Assembly: GCF_040678635.1 (NCBI RefSeq)
Contig: NZ_JBFATZ010000017.1
Span: forward strand, 84,727 to 148,726
Reading direction: 5' to 3'
DNA: 64,000 nt
Origin: Thermopolyspora sp040678635
Lineage (GTDB): Bacteria > Actinomycetota > Actinomycetes > Streptosporangiales > Streptosporangiaceae
Shown: piece by piece, positions 22,096 through 32,279 of the stretch
How the letters are laid out: each line of letters opens with the position of its first letter
Numbering within the stretch: the stretch's first letter is position 1
The notes under the pieces: model-generated
Databases searched by the model: none
The model's input: the letters and a program-made list of their open reading frames with translations, nothing else
Told to the model about the DNA's origin: nothing
Position numbers and translations under genes: made by a program

Positions 22096-24279
22096 CTACG
22101 AGACGAGTGGGTCGCGGGGCAGGCCGAGGAGGCGTTCGGCGATCAGGTTGCGGTTGATCTCCGAGGTGCCCCAGGCGACCGACATGATGCGGCTGCGCAG
22201 CGTCAGGAGGGCGGCGGTGGCGCCGGGGCCGTCGGTGAAGGCCAGGTCCGGGCCGGTCAGGGCGGCGAGCAGGGTGGCCGTCTCGTGGCCGTGTTCGGAG
22301 AGGACGAGTTTGGTGACGCTGCCTTGGGCGCCCGGTTCGGCGCCGGTGAGGGCGCGGCGCAGGTTGAGCAGGCGCATGGCCTGGCGTTCCGCCAAGTGGT
22401 GGCCGATGCGGGCGACGCCGCCCGGCACGCGGTCGCCGTACCGGAGCAGGTCGTCGTGGCCGTAGACGTCGGTGACCTCGAAGGGGTCGCCGTCGCCGAT
22501 GGCGATGCGTTCGTCGGCGAGAAGCGCGCGGGCCACCGGCCAGCCCTTGCCGGGCTCGCCGACCACGTCGCCGTCCGGCACGAATACGTCGGTGAGGAAC
22601 ACCTCGTTGAAGTCGGCGTCGCCGGTGATCTGGCGGATCGGGCGGATCTCGACGCCCGGGGCCCGCAGGTCGATGATCATTGTGGTGATTCCGGCGTGTT
22701 TCGGCACGCCGGAGCCGGTGCGGACGGTCGCCAGGGCGCGCCGGCTTCGGTGGGCGCCGCTGGTCCACGCCTTCTGTCCGTTCACCAGCCAGCCGCCTTC
22801 GGCCCGTACCGCTCGGGTCTTGACGCCGGCCGCGTCGGACCCCGCCTCGGGCTCGCTGAACATCTGGCACCAGGTCTCGTCTCCGGCAAGCGCGGGCCCC
22901 AGGTAGCGGTCGAGCTGGTCTTGGGTGCCGTGCTGGATGAGGGCGAGCATCAGCCACCCGGTGATGCCGAGCCTCGGCCGGGTCACGCCCGCCGCGGCGA
23001 ACTCCTCGTCGATGACGCGCTGCACGCCCGCGCTCGCGGCCCGTCCCCATGGGCGGGGCCAGTGCGGCTGGAGGCAGCCGGAGTCGATGAGCGCGCGACG
23101 CTGTTCGGCGGCGGGGAGGGCGGCGATCTCGCGGGCGATCGTGCGGATCTCCGTGCGGACGGCCTCCTCGTCCGGGGTGATGTCCGGGAGGACCTCTCGG
23201 CGTACGCCCTTCGCGCTCAGCTTGATCACGTCCTCGTCGGCGGCGGACGCGGGGAACACGGCCGCGAGCGTCGCGGCCCGGCGCAGCAGGAGCTGGGCGT
23301 CGTGCTCCCAGGTGAGGCCGATGGCGCCGTGGACCTGGATGCCGAGCTGGGCGTTGCGTACGAAGGCCGGGACGGCGAGGCCGAGCGCCACGGCGGCGGC
23401 CAGCTCGAACTCATCCTGCGGGCCCGCCGCCGCCCGAGCCGCGTCCCATACGGCGGCGGTGCCGATCTCGGCCGCGACGTACATGTCGGCGCAGTGATGC
23501 TTGACCGCCTGGAATGTGCCGATCGCCCGGCCGAACTGCTTGCGTGCCTTGGCGTGAGCGGTGGCCATGTCGGCGCATTCGGCCGCCCCGCCGACGGCCT
23601 CGGCCGCGACCAGCGTCCGCGCGATCGCCTCGGCGCGCGCCCGCCCGCCTCTAATGAGATCGTCCTCGGTCACTCGGACGTCGCGCAGACGGACCCGGGC
23701 CGACCGCCGCGCCGGATCCAGGCTCGGCGGGACCTCGACGCTCACGCCGGGTCTGTCCACAGGGAGCACCACCAGGTCGTCGCCGGCGGCCAGCACGAGC
23801 AGCCGGGCCAGGGCCGCGCCGAGCACCGGCTCGGCGCTTCCGGTGACCACGCCGGTTCCGGGTTCCGTTCCGGGGTTCGTTCCGGGGTTCACGGTCAGCG
23901 AGCCGGACAGGCCGAGGGCGGCGGGCGTGCCCCCGGAGGCGAGTTCGGGGAGCAGGCCGGCGCGCTGGTGCTCGGCGCCCAGGTCGGCGATCACCGCCGA
24001 GGCCATCATCGTGGGCAGGAACGGGCCCGGCGCGACCGCTCGGCCCAGTTCCTCCACCACCACGACCAGTTCGGGCAGGCCGTAACCGCCTCCGCCGTAC
24101 TTCTCCGGAAGGTGCAGGCCGATCAGTCCGAGCCCGGCGAACTCCGGCCAGAATTCGGGGAGCCGTCCCTCTTCCGCCTCCAGCAGGGCACGCGCGGCGG
24201 CCCGCGCGTCGTGCGCCGCCAAGAACGACCGTGTCATCGAGGCAAGTTCGCGGTGCTCTTCGCTGATGGCGACGGCCAT
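22096..24279 (-). CDS. Tandem-domain acyl-CoA dehydrogenase (FadE34-like)
   Basis: 727 aa, two acyl-CoA dehydrogenase domains in one chain. First domain: LHLPEKYGGGGYGLPELVVV, ARKQFGRAIGTFQAVKHHCA, IQVHGAIGLTWEHDAQL. Second domain: WCQMFSEPEAGSDAAG, WLVNGQKAWTSGAH, and a C-terminal MSVAWGTSEINRN. This arrangement resembles mycobacterial FadE34-type enzymes that oxidise branched or steroid side-chain CoA esters; that substrate is inference. GGAGGGG precedes the ATG. A proline/glycine-rich linker (NPGTNPGTEPGTG) lies inside domain 1. Confidence 0.85.
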   Translation of the reverse strand: MAVAISEEHRELASMTRSFLAAHDARAAARALLEAEEGRLPEFWPEFAGLGLIGLHLPEKYGGGGYGLPELVVVVEELGRAVAPGPFLPTMMASAVIADLGAEHQRAGLLPELASGGTPAALGLSGSLTVNPGTNPGTEPGTGVVTGSAEPVLGAALARLLVLAAGDDLVVLPVDRPGVSVEVPPSLDPARRSARVRLRDVRVTEDDLIRGGRARAEAIARTLVAAEAVGGAAECADMATAHAKARKQFGRAIGTFQAVKHHCADMYVAAEIGTAAVWDAARAAAGPQDEFELAAAVALGLAVPAFVRNAQLGIQVHGAIGLTWEHDAQLLLRRAATLAAVFPASAADEDVIKLSAKGVRREVLPDITPDEEAVRTEIRTIAREIAALPAAEQRRALIDSGCLQPHWPRPWGRAASAGVQRVIDEEFAAAGVTRPRLGITGWLMLALIQHGTQDQLDRYLGPALAGDETWCQMFSEPEAGSDAAGVKTRAVRAEGGWLVNGQKAWTSGAHRSRRALATVRTGSGVPKHAGITTMIIDLRAPGVEIRPIRQITGDADFNEVFLTDVFVPDGDVVGEPGKGWPVARALLADERIAIGDGDPFEVTDVYGHDDLLRYGDRVPGGVARIGHHLAERQAMRLLNLRRALTGAEPGAQGSVTKLVLSEHGHETATLLAALTGPDLAFTDGPGATAALLTLRSRIMSVAWGTSEINRNLIAERLLGLPRDPLVS

Positions 24280-24653
24280 ATCCCCTCCGACGTAGATGTG
24301 TAACGCGCTCTCCAATCTTCTACCGCGTATACGCACGTCTTCCACTAAGGGCACCCTGTGGACATCGCGCAATTGGCGTACGGGGAAGCACAGGGCAACT
24401 GCCCGATTACCCGATTTCGGCGACCCTCCTTGTGGGTGAGCGACCGTCGGCGGCATTTCGGCTACGCCAATTACGTGGAATTAGACATGTGATTTCCTCG
24501 GCCTCGCCAACGAACGTCGGCCCCGGCGCGGCCGACTCCCGACGCCGCCCGCCATGTGCCCCTCGGCGCGCGGGTCCGGCGAGCGGTTGACCCGCGGCCG
24601 GGTGCGCCGTAAGGCGAGCGTCCGCAGGCTCCGTTTCCGGTCCGCCGCACGGG
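24280..24653. other. Intergenic, no gene seen
   Basis: 374 bp between the acyl-CoA dehydrogenase and GNAT genes. AT-richer patch at 24440-24490 (CCAATTACGTGGAATTAG) could hold a promoter, but no gene or repeat is supported. Confidence 0.4.
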
Positions 24654-25130
24654 TCAGTCGCGCAAGGTGAAAATCAACTCGTCGATTTCCTCGCCTCGGG
24701 CGTTCGCGAAACCCCGGTCGTTGCCGGTGACCACGAATCCGCACTTCTCCAGGACTCGGATGGAGCCGCGGTTGTCCGCGGCCGCGCGAGCATGCACCGG
24801 ACGCTCCGATGCGAGGCGGAGCAGCTCACGCAGCGCGGCGGTGGCGATTCCTCTGCCCCAGTATCGCCGCCCGATCCAGTACGTGACCTCGCGTTCCTCG
24901 GGTGGGCCGAACACCGAGGCGTGACCGGCGATCTCACCGGCGTCCTCGATGACGGTGCGCACGAGCGTCGTTGGATTTTGCAGGATCCGCTCCCAGTGGT
25001 TCTGGAAGTAGGCGTTGTCCGACGGATCCTCGGCGGTGAACGCCGCCATCCACATTCCCTCGGGCTCGTTCATCTGCGCGTAGAACACGGGCAGGTCGCC
25101 TTCCCGCACGTCTCGCAGCGTTACCCCCAT
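24654..25130 (-). CDS. GNAT-family N-acetyltransferase
   Basis: 158 aa. RimJ/RimL-type GNAT fold: start MGVTLRDVREGDLPVFY, motif A REVTYWIGRRYWGRGIATAA (the R-x-x-G-x-A acetyl-CoA loop is YWGRGIA), then ARAAADNRGSIRVLEKCGF typical of N-terminal or small-molecule acetyltransferases. GGGAGGG gives the ribosome site for this ATG; an open frame continues upstream but lacks one. The acceptor is unknown. Confidence 0.88.
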   Translation of the reverse strand: MGVTLRDVREGDLPVFYAQMNEPEGMWMAAFTAEDPSDNAYFQNHWERILQNPTTLVRTVIEDAGEIAGHASVFGPPEEREVTYWIGRRYWGRGIATAALRELLRLASERPVHARAAADNRGSIRVLEKCGFVVTGNDRGFANARGEEIDELIFTLRD

Positions 25131-25353
25131 CGGCGCCCTCCCGGTTGGTCCGTCAGGCGCGAGAGGCAGGCGCGCCTGGTCGTCAGATCGACGATGTGAC
25201 ATCCCTCCCCCGAAACCTAACCGCGGGCCGCGAAAGGCCGGGCGGCCGGGTTCCGGTCGTGGTGGTCAGACCCCGCACGGCATGTCTTCGAGCAGGCGGG
25301 ATGACCATGCCGTTTATTGACGATCTCGGCGTTGAGGACCGCGTTCCCGGAGG

Positions 25354-25611
25354 TCAGCCCGCCCACAAAATGTCGACGATACGCAAAGTGCGGGTCTCCT
25401 CGTCGAGGATGAAGGTCAGCATTCCTTGAGCGTTCTCGCCGAAGAAGGCATGCCGTACCAAAGACTGGTCGGGGCGTTCCGGGACCGCGTCCCAGGGTGC
25501 GTGAAGGAGGTCGAGGAGGCGGTCCAGCAGAGGGCCGTCGCGTACGTCGCTGGGGAGACCGTTGAGCTCATACAGTGCGCGGCCGTGAAAGCCGTCGAAC
25601 TTGTAGGTCAC
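25354..25611 (-). CDS. RelE/ParE-superfamily-like toxin candidate
   Basis: 85 aa. GTG start overlaps the TGA of the upstream gene. Layout of a small mRNA interferase fold: alpha segment LNGLPSDVRDGPLLDRLLDL, strands VRHAFFGENAQGMLTFILDE and LRIVDILW. The last strand, ending in (R)IVDILW, is like RelE-type proteins, but the catalytic residues are not certain. With the DUF6247 gene it forms an overlapping two-gene unit of toxin-antitoxin shape. Confidence 0.6.
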   Translation of the reverse strand: MTYKFDGFHGRALYELNGLPSDVRDGPLLDRLLDLLHAPWDAVPERPDQSLVRHAFFGENAQGMLTFILDEETRTLRIVDILWAG

Positions 25612-25907
25612 ATGCGGCCTTCCCACTCCTGGGGGGTGTAGCGGGCGAACATGTCGGCACGGCCCTGGATCGCGTCCTGAACGGCTTCTTCGTATCCCGG
25701 ACGGGCGTAGGCGATCGCGCGGAGACGCCACTGCCGCAACAACACCTGAACCTGCTTGAATCGAGCAAGATCGTGAGCTGCCTCCAACGCCTGGTCATAC
25801 TCGGCGCGGAACTGGGCGCGATGCGACAGCGGGAGCGCGTCGAAGATCGCGGCAGGATCCTCGCCGGGATCGCGTGCTCGCTCAGGTTCCAGAGGCTGGG
25901 CGGTCAT
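25608..25907 (-). CDS. DUF6247 family protein, probable antitoxin
   Basis: 99 aa. Pro-rich start, then PAAIFDALPLSHRAQFRAEY and DQALEAAHDLARF, an L-x3-W motif (LLRQWRLRAIAY) and YEEAVQDAIQGRADMF; this is the DUF6247 pattern, commonly encoded just before a RelE/ParE-type gene in actinomycetes. The ATG at 25907 is preceded by TTGACA-like and TACATT sequences at short range, so the transcript may be leaderless. 25131-25353 has no gene. Confidence 0.7.
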   Translation of the reverse strand: MTAQPLEPERARDPGEDPAAIFDALPLSHRAQFRAEYDQALEAAHDLARFKQVQVLLRQWRLRAIAYARPGYEEAVQDAIQGRADMFARYTPQEWEGRM

Positions 25908-26085
25908 GTCAACCAATGTATCTCCCAGCACCGACAGCGGCTCCACATCCTGTGCAGGCGCAGCACCCTGCGTACGTAAGGGGTGCGTCTGGCCGTCCCC
26001 CGGCAAGCGAAGGGTGGTCTCTGCCGCCCATGTCAGGGTGACCGACGGGCGTTTCGGCTACCGGTCGCCCATTACGGCTCGGCGA

Positions 26086-26322
26086 TCAGGTGGACGACCC
26101 GAAAAGGTGACCCCTGCACCGAACCGAGGTTCTGGGCGAACCCACCCGGGCGAGAGCCTCAAGCCCGCCGCCGCCACACCGGCACTCGTGAAGAGCAGGG
26201 GAGGGATCGGTGAGCGCCTCTCGGAGGGTGTGAACCACTTGCAACCTCTGGCCCCGCGCGATCTGGACGTCGATGCTCTGTCGAGCTTGTCCTGACAGCC
26301 TGGCCCGGAGGGGATTCGTCAT
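26086..26322 (-). CDS. Doubtful small ORF
   Basis: 78 aa, MTNPLRARLSGQARQSIDVQ then IARGQRLQVVHTLREA. The first 50 residues look like a real helical protein (I-D-x2-I-x-x-G-x-x-L-Q-x-(I/V)-x-x-L-R), reminiscent of short actinobacterial proteins with a ribosomal L7/L12-like helix pair; the rest is low-quality Gly/Arg sequence, suggesting truncation or frameshift. No ribosome site. The remaining part of 25908-26609 shows no other gene. Confidence 0.3.
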   Translation of the reverse strand: MTNPLRARLSGQARQSIDVQIARGQRLQVVHTLREALTDPSPALHECRCGGGGLEALARVGSPRTSVRCRGHLFGSST

Positions 26323-26609
26323 ATCGATGTTCAACCGTGGCCGCCCCTGCCCGCAGTCGCCCACCACCTCGTGATCGCGTTGCCGTCCAGAAGCGAATCG
26401 CCGGCCGAGCGGACGGCCGGTCGGTTGTCCGGCGCATATCTTGACGGCCGGTGTCACATCCGGGGCGTCGGCGGTGCTCTGAAGATGTGAAGAGATATGT
26501 GGAGCTCGCGGGGCACGGTGATACCGCACCGGCCGTCGTGGTGCCGGTGGTGCCGTCCGTCGGCGGCGGCCGGGCCGCCAGGCGGGCTGAGCGGAAGGAT
26601 GCCGTCGCC

Positions 26610-27128
26610 ATGTCGACTCCTCAGCGACGGGGGGCCGTCCGCACCGATCTCGAGCAGGTATTCCGCGCCGCCTATCCGCGGGTCGTCGCGGTCGCGGCCC
26701 GCGTGCTCGGCTCTCGTGACGCGGCCGAGGACGTGGCGCAGGAGGTGTTCCTGACGTTCGGCCGCTCCGCGGTGCCGACGGAGGATGCGCCGGCCTGGCT
26801 GTCCGTCGCCGCCGCGCACACCGCGCTGAACCATATTCGCTCCGGCCGTCGGCGCGCCTCCCGTGAGGAGGCCGCCGGCGACGGCGACCCCGTCGCCCCG
26901 GACGTCGCCGACGCGGTCGTGACCCGCGACGAGCGCCGCCGGGTGCGGGCGGCGTTGGCGCGGCTGCCCCGCAAGCAGGCCGTCGCCTTGGTCCTGCGGC
27001 ACAGCGGCCTGAGTTACGCCGAGGTCGCGGCCGCCCTCAATCTGTCTCCCGGCAGCGTGGGCACGATCGTGCGACGCGCCGAATCCGCCCTACGCAAGGA
27101 GTTGAACCGTCATGCGTCATCCGACTGA
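26610..27128 (+). CDS. ECF-type RNA polymerase sigma factor
   Basis: 172 aa. Region 2 at residues about 10-80 (FRAAYPRVVAVAARVLGSRD, AEDVAQEVFLTF) and region 4 at 115-165 (ALARLPRKQAVALVLRHSGL, SYAEVAAALNLSPGSVGTIV). GGAAGGAT lies before the ATG; the open frame extends further upstream but without homology. It overlaps the anti-sigma gene by 17 nt, so they are coupled. Probably controls the following ABC exporter and itself. Confidence 0.88.
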   Translation: MSTPQRRGAVRTDLEQVFRAAYPRVVAVAARVLGSRDAAEDVAQEVFLTFGRSAVPTEDAPAWLSVAAAHTALNHIRSGRRRASREEAAGDGDPVAPDVADAVVTRDERRRVRAALARLPRKQAVALVLRHSGLSYAEVAAALNLSPGSVGTIVRRAESALRKELNRHASSD

Positions 27129-28196
27129 CGGCACGTTGCGTCGGCTCCTGGACGAACCGGACGGCGTCGCCGACGCCGATCGTGAGCACGTCGCGGGATG
27201 CCCAGCGTGCAGGTCCGGGCTGGCGGCGGCCCGTGAGGACGCGGCGCTGACCGGCGCGGCGCTGAGCTTCGAGGTCGACGCCGACGTCGAGGAGGGGTGG
27301 CGCCGCCTGTCCCGCGCCGTGGCCGCCGACGAGCCCCGGCGGGTGAGCGCGTCCGCCCGCGGCCTGCGCCGACGTACGGCCATGCGCAGCCCGGTGATCG
27401 CGATCCTCGGCGTCCTCGTGCTGCTGGCCGGGGCCGGCGCGGCGGCAGCGGCGGGCTGGTTGCCGATCTTCCGCGCCGAGCGGGTCGCGCCGGTCACGGT
27501 GACCCAGGCCGATCTGCTCCGGATGCCCGAGCTTTCCGCGTACGGCAAGGTCGAGGTGGAGGAGAAGGCCGAGGTCCGCCCGGTCGCCGACGCCGCGGCC
27601 GCGCAGCGGACCAGCGGCCTGTCCGTCCCGCGGGTGGCCGAGCTGCCGCGTGGCGTGACGGGCGAGCCGCGGTTCTTCGTCGTCAACCGGGTGAGCGGGA
27701 AGTTCACCTTCGAGGCGAGTACGGCGGCGCGGACGGCGGCGGCGGCCGGAGGGACGCTGCCGCCACCGCCGCCGGGGCTCGACGGCAGCGAGTTCCGGAT
27801 GACCGCCGGCCCGGGGCTCGCCGCGGTCTGGCAGGAGGCGCGCGGGGTGCCGGCGCTGCTCGTGGGCCGCGTGGTCGCGCCCTCCGCCTACTCCTCGGGC
27901 GTCTCGTTCGCGACGGCGCGCGACTACCTGCTCTCGATCCCCGGCCTGCCGGAGTCCGTCGCGTCGCAGCTGCGCGCCTTCTCCGGCAACGGGATGACGC
28001 TGCCGCTGATCGTGAAGGCCGGAAAGGAGACGGGATTCATCGCGGACGTCCGCGGGGTGCCCGCGACGGTGCTCACCACCCCCGACGGCGTGATGTCGGG
28101 CGTGATCTGGGTGGAGGACAACGTGCTCAACGCGGTGGCCGGTTCGCTCAGCTCCGACGAGGTGCTGACGGTGGCGCGCGGATTGCGGTGGGGCCG

Positions 28197-28200
<4 letters not shown>
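27112..28200 (+). CDS. Transmembrane anti-sigma factor
   Basis: 362 aa. Cytoplasmic N-terminus with a zinc-anti-sigma-like H-x3-C-x2-C (REHVAGCPACRSG, residues 24-36), a basic juxtamembrane stretch, one transmembrane helix (PVIAILGVLVLLAGAGAAAA, about 93-115) and a 240-residue extracytoplasmic sensor domain with no match I recognise (includes PPPPPGLDGSEFRM). Coupled to the sigma factor and, by ATGA, to the ABC ATPase. Confidence 0.83.
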
Positions 28201-29173
<973 letters not shown>

Positions 29174-29177
<4 letters not shown>

Positions 29178-30022
29178 ACGCCCGCACCATCCTCACCGTC
29201 GCCGCCCTCACCCTGCGGGAGGCCGCACGCCGCCGCGTACTACGCTCGCTCGCCGCCCTGACGATCGTGCTGCTCGCCCTCAGCGCCTGGGGATTCTCCC
29301 GCATCCACGCCGAATTCGGCGGCCTCACCAGCGGTGAGTCCCGGATCGCCGCCGCCGTCGTCCTCAACCTGGTGATGTTCGGCCTGAGCCTGATCTCCGC
29401 ACTCGGCACGGCGTTCCTCGCCGGCCCCACCCTGGCCGGTGAGACCGAGTCCGGAACGGCACTGGCGATCCTCGCCCGCCCGATCCGCCGCTCGGCGGTG
29501 CTGCTGGGCAAGTGGCTCGGCCTCGTCCTCTTCGGCGGCGGCTTCGTGGCCCTGGCGGGACTCACCCAGTTCCTCATCGTCTGGACCACCGCGGGCTACT
29601 GGCCACCCCAGCCCCTGACCGGCCTGGCCCTGCTCACCGCCCAGGCCATCGTGCTGCTCACCCTGGGCCTGCTGCTCTCCACCGCCATCTCCCCCATGGC
29701 GTCGGGCATCGTCGCCGTCGGCCTCTTCGGCGCCACCTGGGTCGCCGGCGTCGTCGGCGCGGTCGGCGAAGCCCTCGCCAACGACAGCGTCGCCCGGGTC
29801 GGCACCGTCTCCCGCGTACTGCTCCCGACCGACGGCCTGTGGCGCGGAGCCATGAACGCCTTCCAGGATCCGACCCTGCTGTCCCAGTTCAGCGAGGCGT
29901 TCGAAGGCCACCCGTTCCTGAGTACGGCGTCGCCCACGGCCACCTATCTCGCCTGGGCCACCCTCTGGGTCGCCCTCATCCTCGGACTCGCGGCAGTGTC
30001 CTTCCAGCGCCGAGACCTGTGA
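29174..30022 (+). CDS. ABC-2-type transporter permease
   Basis: 282 aa, about six transmembrane helices (SLAALTIVLLALSAWGFSRI; VLNLVMFGLSLISALGTAFL; LGLVLFGGGFVALAGLTQFL; LTAQAIVLLTLGLLLSTAIS; IVAVGLFGATWVAGVVGAVG; LAWATLWVALILGLAAVSF). The LAILARPIRRSAVLLGKWLG loop is typical of ABC-2 export permeases. Last gene of the sigma/anti-sigma/ABC operon. Confidence 0.88.
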
Positions 30023-30365
30023 GCCGTCCCTGACCTGGCACCCATCCGTGACCCGCCCGGCCATGCCAGGAGCCGCTTGGCCAGGAACTGGGCATCTGAG
30101 CATGACCTTCGTAGTGGTGTACAGCGCCGAGTACGTATGACCGGTTCGCGTATCACGTCAATGATCTTTGGTCGGACGGGACGTCCGGGCAGGTGCCGGC
30201 ACTCTCCCGTGACCGGTGCCATGAGGTTTTATGCGCATGCGACAGGCAGAACTTTCGGATGCTGAAGGCGCTCAACGACCGGCCGTGATCGGGTTGTTTT
30301 CTGGACGACCGAGTTACCTGCTCCTTCGGCGATAGTCTCGGGTCATCATGAGCCGAGGAAACCGG
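30023..30365. other. Intergenic, no gene seen
   Basis: 343 bp. A short stretch at 30235-30300 reads MRQAELSDAEGAQR on the plus strand, faintly like an IS5-type transposase start, but breaks off at once. A promoter for the next gene may lie near 30300-30345. Nothing firmer can be said. Confidence 0.35.
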
Positions 30366-30830
30366 ATGGCTGAGCGATCGCCGGTGTGGGCTGCTTTCGC
30401 GCGTATGCGGCGTGGTTTCCGTCGGGTGTTCGCCGCCGGGCTCGCGGTGGGGTTGGCCGCGGTGGTGACGCTTGGTCCGATGTCGGCTTGGCGTCCGGAA
30501 CATCCAGGGGGCGGCGGGACGGTTTCGGACATTTCGTCCTTGCCGGTCGCCAGGTTGAGTAATGCCAAGATCATTGACAAGGAGCAGGTCATCGAGGTCG
30601 TTGGGCTGGAGGGGGATCTCACGGCTGAGGCCTTGGTCCGAGTGCTCAGCGGGGGATGCTCCCGGGACGGCGACAAGGTGTTCTGCAGTGGGGTCGTCCC
30701 CGCGACGGCGACCCCTGGGGCTGCCCACTCTGGCGAGCCCAGCGACGTGCGGGAATTGTTCGACGCCATGGAGGAGGGCCGCGCCCGGAATGGACATCGT
30801 CCTGCGAACGACGGTCGCGGACGCGAATAG
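30366..30830 (+). CDS. Hypothetical membrane-anchored protein
   Basis: 154 aa from the ATG with GAGG upstream at 7 nt (a further ATG six codons earlier lacks one). Basic N-terminus (FARMRRGFRRVF), one hydrophobic helix (AAGLAVGLAAVVTLGPM) that may be an anchor or signal, then a soluble region with NAKIIDKEQVIEVVGLEGDL and two cysteines (GGCSRDGDKVFCSG). No family recognised. It may be truncated at the 3' side, as a hydrolase fragment follows. Confidence 0.5.
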   Translation: MAERSPVWAAFARMRRGFRRVFAAGLAVGLAAVVTLGPMSAWRPEHPGGGGTVSDISSLPVARLSNAKIIDKEQVIEVVGLEGDLTAEALVRVLSGGCSRDGDKVFCSGVVPATATPGAAHSGEPSDVRELFDAMEEGRARNGHRPANDGRGRE

Positions 30831-30880
30831 ATCCGAAAAGGCCCCCCGGCTCCCATGGGACCCCGCCGGGTTCGGCGTTC

Positions 30881-31294
30881 GTGCGTGAGCTGTCGTTCCG
30901 TCTCGCCTCACGGGTGCTGCGGCTGCGGGCGTCGCTGGGCGGGAGGAACGCGCGGTCGCTGCGTGAGCTGGCCGTCACTCTGTCCGGGATGCAGCAGGCC
31001 ATGCGGGAGACCGCCGATGCGCGTCGGGACATCGGGATGCCGCCCGTACCCATTCGCGTGATCACCGCCGGTAGACGACCGAAGATGCCCAGGGCCCATA
31101 TGACTCACCTGAACGCCGACTACCACGATCTGGCCGGTCAGTCACCGTACGGGCAGGTGATGACGGCGGAACGGGCCGGCCACCAGATCCCGTTCGAGCA
31201 ACCCGAGATCATCGTTTCAGGCGGTCGACGAGGTGCTGAGCCCGCCGTCGCCGATGGCTCAGGAAGAGCCCGCCTGAGACCGGAAACCGGGTAG
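30881..31294 (+). pseudogene. Alpha/beta-hydrolase C-terminal relic with frameshift
   Basis: Reads SLRELAVTLSGMQQAMRETA, VPIRVITAGRRPKM, LNADYHDLAGQSPYGQVMTA then ERAGHQIPFEQPEIIV: the cap end, late strand and catalytic-His region (AGHQI) of an alpha/beta hydrolase. The nucleophile half is missing. At about 31208 one extra T shifts the frame; removing it restores QAVDEVLSPPSPMAQ and an early stop. Clearly inactive. Confidence 0.7.
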
Positions 31295-31412
31295 CCGACC
31301 GTGAGCCCCGGCGTCCACATACACGACCAACCCAGGGAATCCGCGTCCAGGCCAAACCCACCGCGCCGATCGGACGGGTATGGCATGCCCGATCGGCGCG
31401 GCGTGCGGCCCG

Positions 31413-32279
31413 TCAGACGCCCATGGGGTGCCAGACGGTTTTGACCTCCAGGAAGGAGGTGAGGCGGTCGGTGCCGGGGTCGGCCGTCCAGTCGGGGGTT
31501 GAGGGGCGGCGGACGCGTTTGAGGTTGGCGGTGGCCTCCTTTTCGCAGGTGAGGGCCAGGTCCGGGTCGGTGATGCCGGTGAGGTCGATGGCGTTGACGT
31601 CCATGTGGGAGGCGAGCCACGGGGACAGTTCGGACTGAAGGCCGGTGAGGATGTTGACGACGCCGCCGGGGAGGTCGGAGGTGGCGAGGACCTCGGCGAG
31701 GGTGATGGCGGGGAGGGGGGCCTGTTCGGCGGCGACGACGACGCAGGTGTTGCCGGTGACGATGACCGGGGCGATGACGGAGACGAGGCCGAGGAGGGGG
31801 TCGGCGGGGGGTGCGACGACGGCCACGACGCCGGTGGGTTCGGGGGTGGAGAGGTTGAAGTACGGGCCCGCTACCGGGTTGGCCGCGCCGTAGATTGAGG
31901 TGATCTTGTCGGACCAGCCCGCGTACCAGACCCAGCGGTCGATGGCGGCGTCCACGTGCGTCGATGCGGCGGTACGGCTCAGCCCGGTGGCCTTGACCTC
32001 GTCGACGAACTGGGCGCGGCGGCCCTCCAGCATCTCGGCGATTCGGTAGAGGATCTGGCCGCGGTTGTACGCGGTGGCGCGGGACCAGCCCGAGAAGGCT
32101 TTGTGGGCCGCGACGACCGCGTCCCGGGCGTCCTTGCGTGAGGCCTTGGCGGCGTTGGCGAGGAAGTTGCCCTTGGCGTCGTTCACCGGATACGACCTGC
32201 CGGACTCGGATCGGGGGAAGGCTCCCCCGATGAACAGCTTGTACGTCTTGCGCACGGCAAGGCGCGCGGGCTCACTCAT
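31413..32279 (-). CDS. Short aldehyde-dehydrogenase-like protein
   Basis: 288 aa, against about 480 for the family. It matches the N-terminal NAD-binding part: YKLFIGGAFPRSESGRSYPV, ATAYNRGQILYRIAEMLEGR, PTGVVAVVAPPADPLLGLVS, PGGVVNILTG, then LASHMDVNAIDLTG. The ELGGK glutamate and the GQxC catalytic cysteine are absent, so it cannot be a normal dehydrogenase. It has a good ribosome site and intact frame, and pairs with a full ALDH in the deoC cluster; perhaps a regulatory or structural partner. Confidence 0.75.
   Translation of the reverse strand: MSEPARLAVRKTYKLFIGGAFPRSESGRSYPVNDAKGNFLANAAKASRKDARDAVVAAHKAFSGWSRATAYNRGQILYRIAEMLEGRRAQFVDEVKATGLSRTAASTHVDAAIDRWVWYAGWSDKITSIYGAANPVAGPYFNLSTPEPTGVVAVVAPPADPLLGLVSVIAPVIVTGNTCVVVAAEQAPLPAITLAEVLATSDLPGGVVNILTGLQSELSPWLASHMDVNAIDLTGITDPDLALTCEKEATANLKRVRRPSTPDWTADPGTDRLTSFLEVKTVWHPMGV

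Noticed and set aside
30235..30300. Possible IS5-type transposase start (MRQAELSDAEGAQR)
   Set aside because: Only about 10 residues fit and the next conserved Trp is missing; no element ends or downstream frame.
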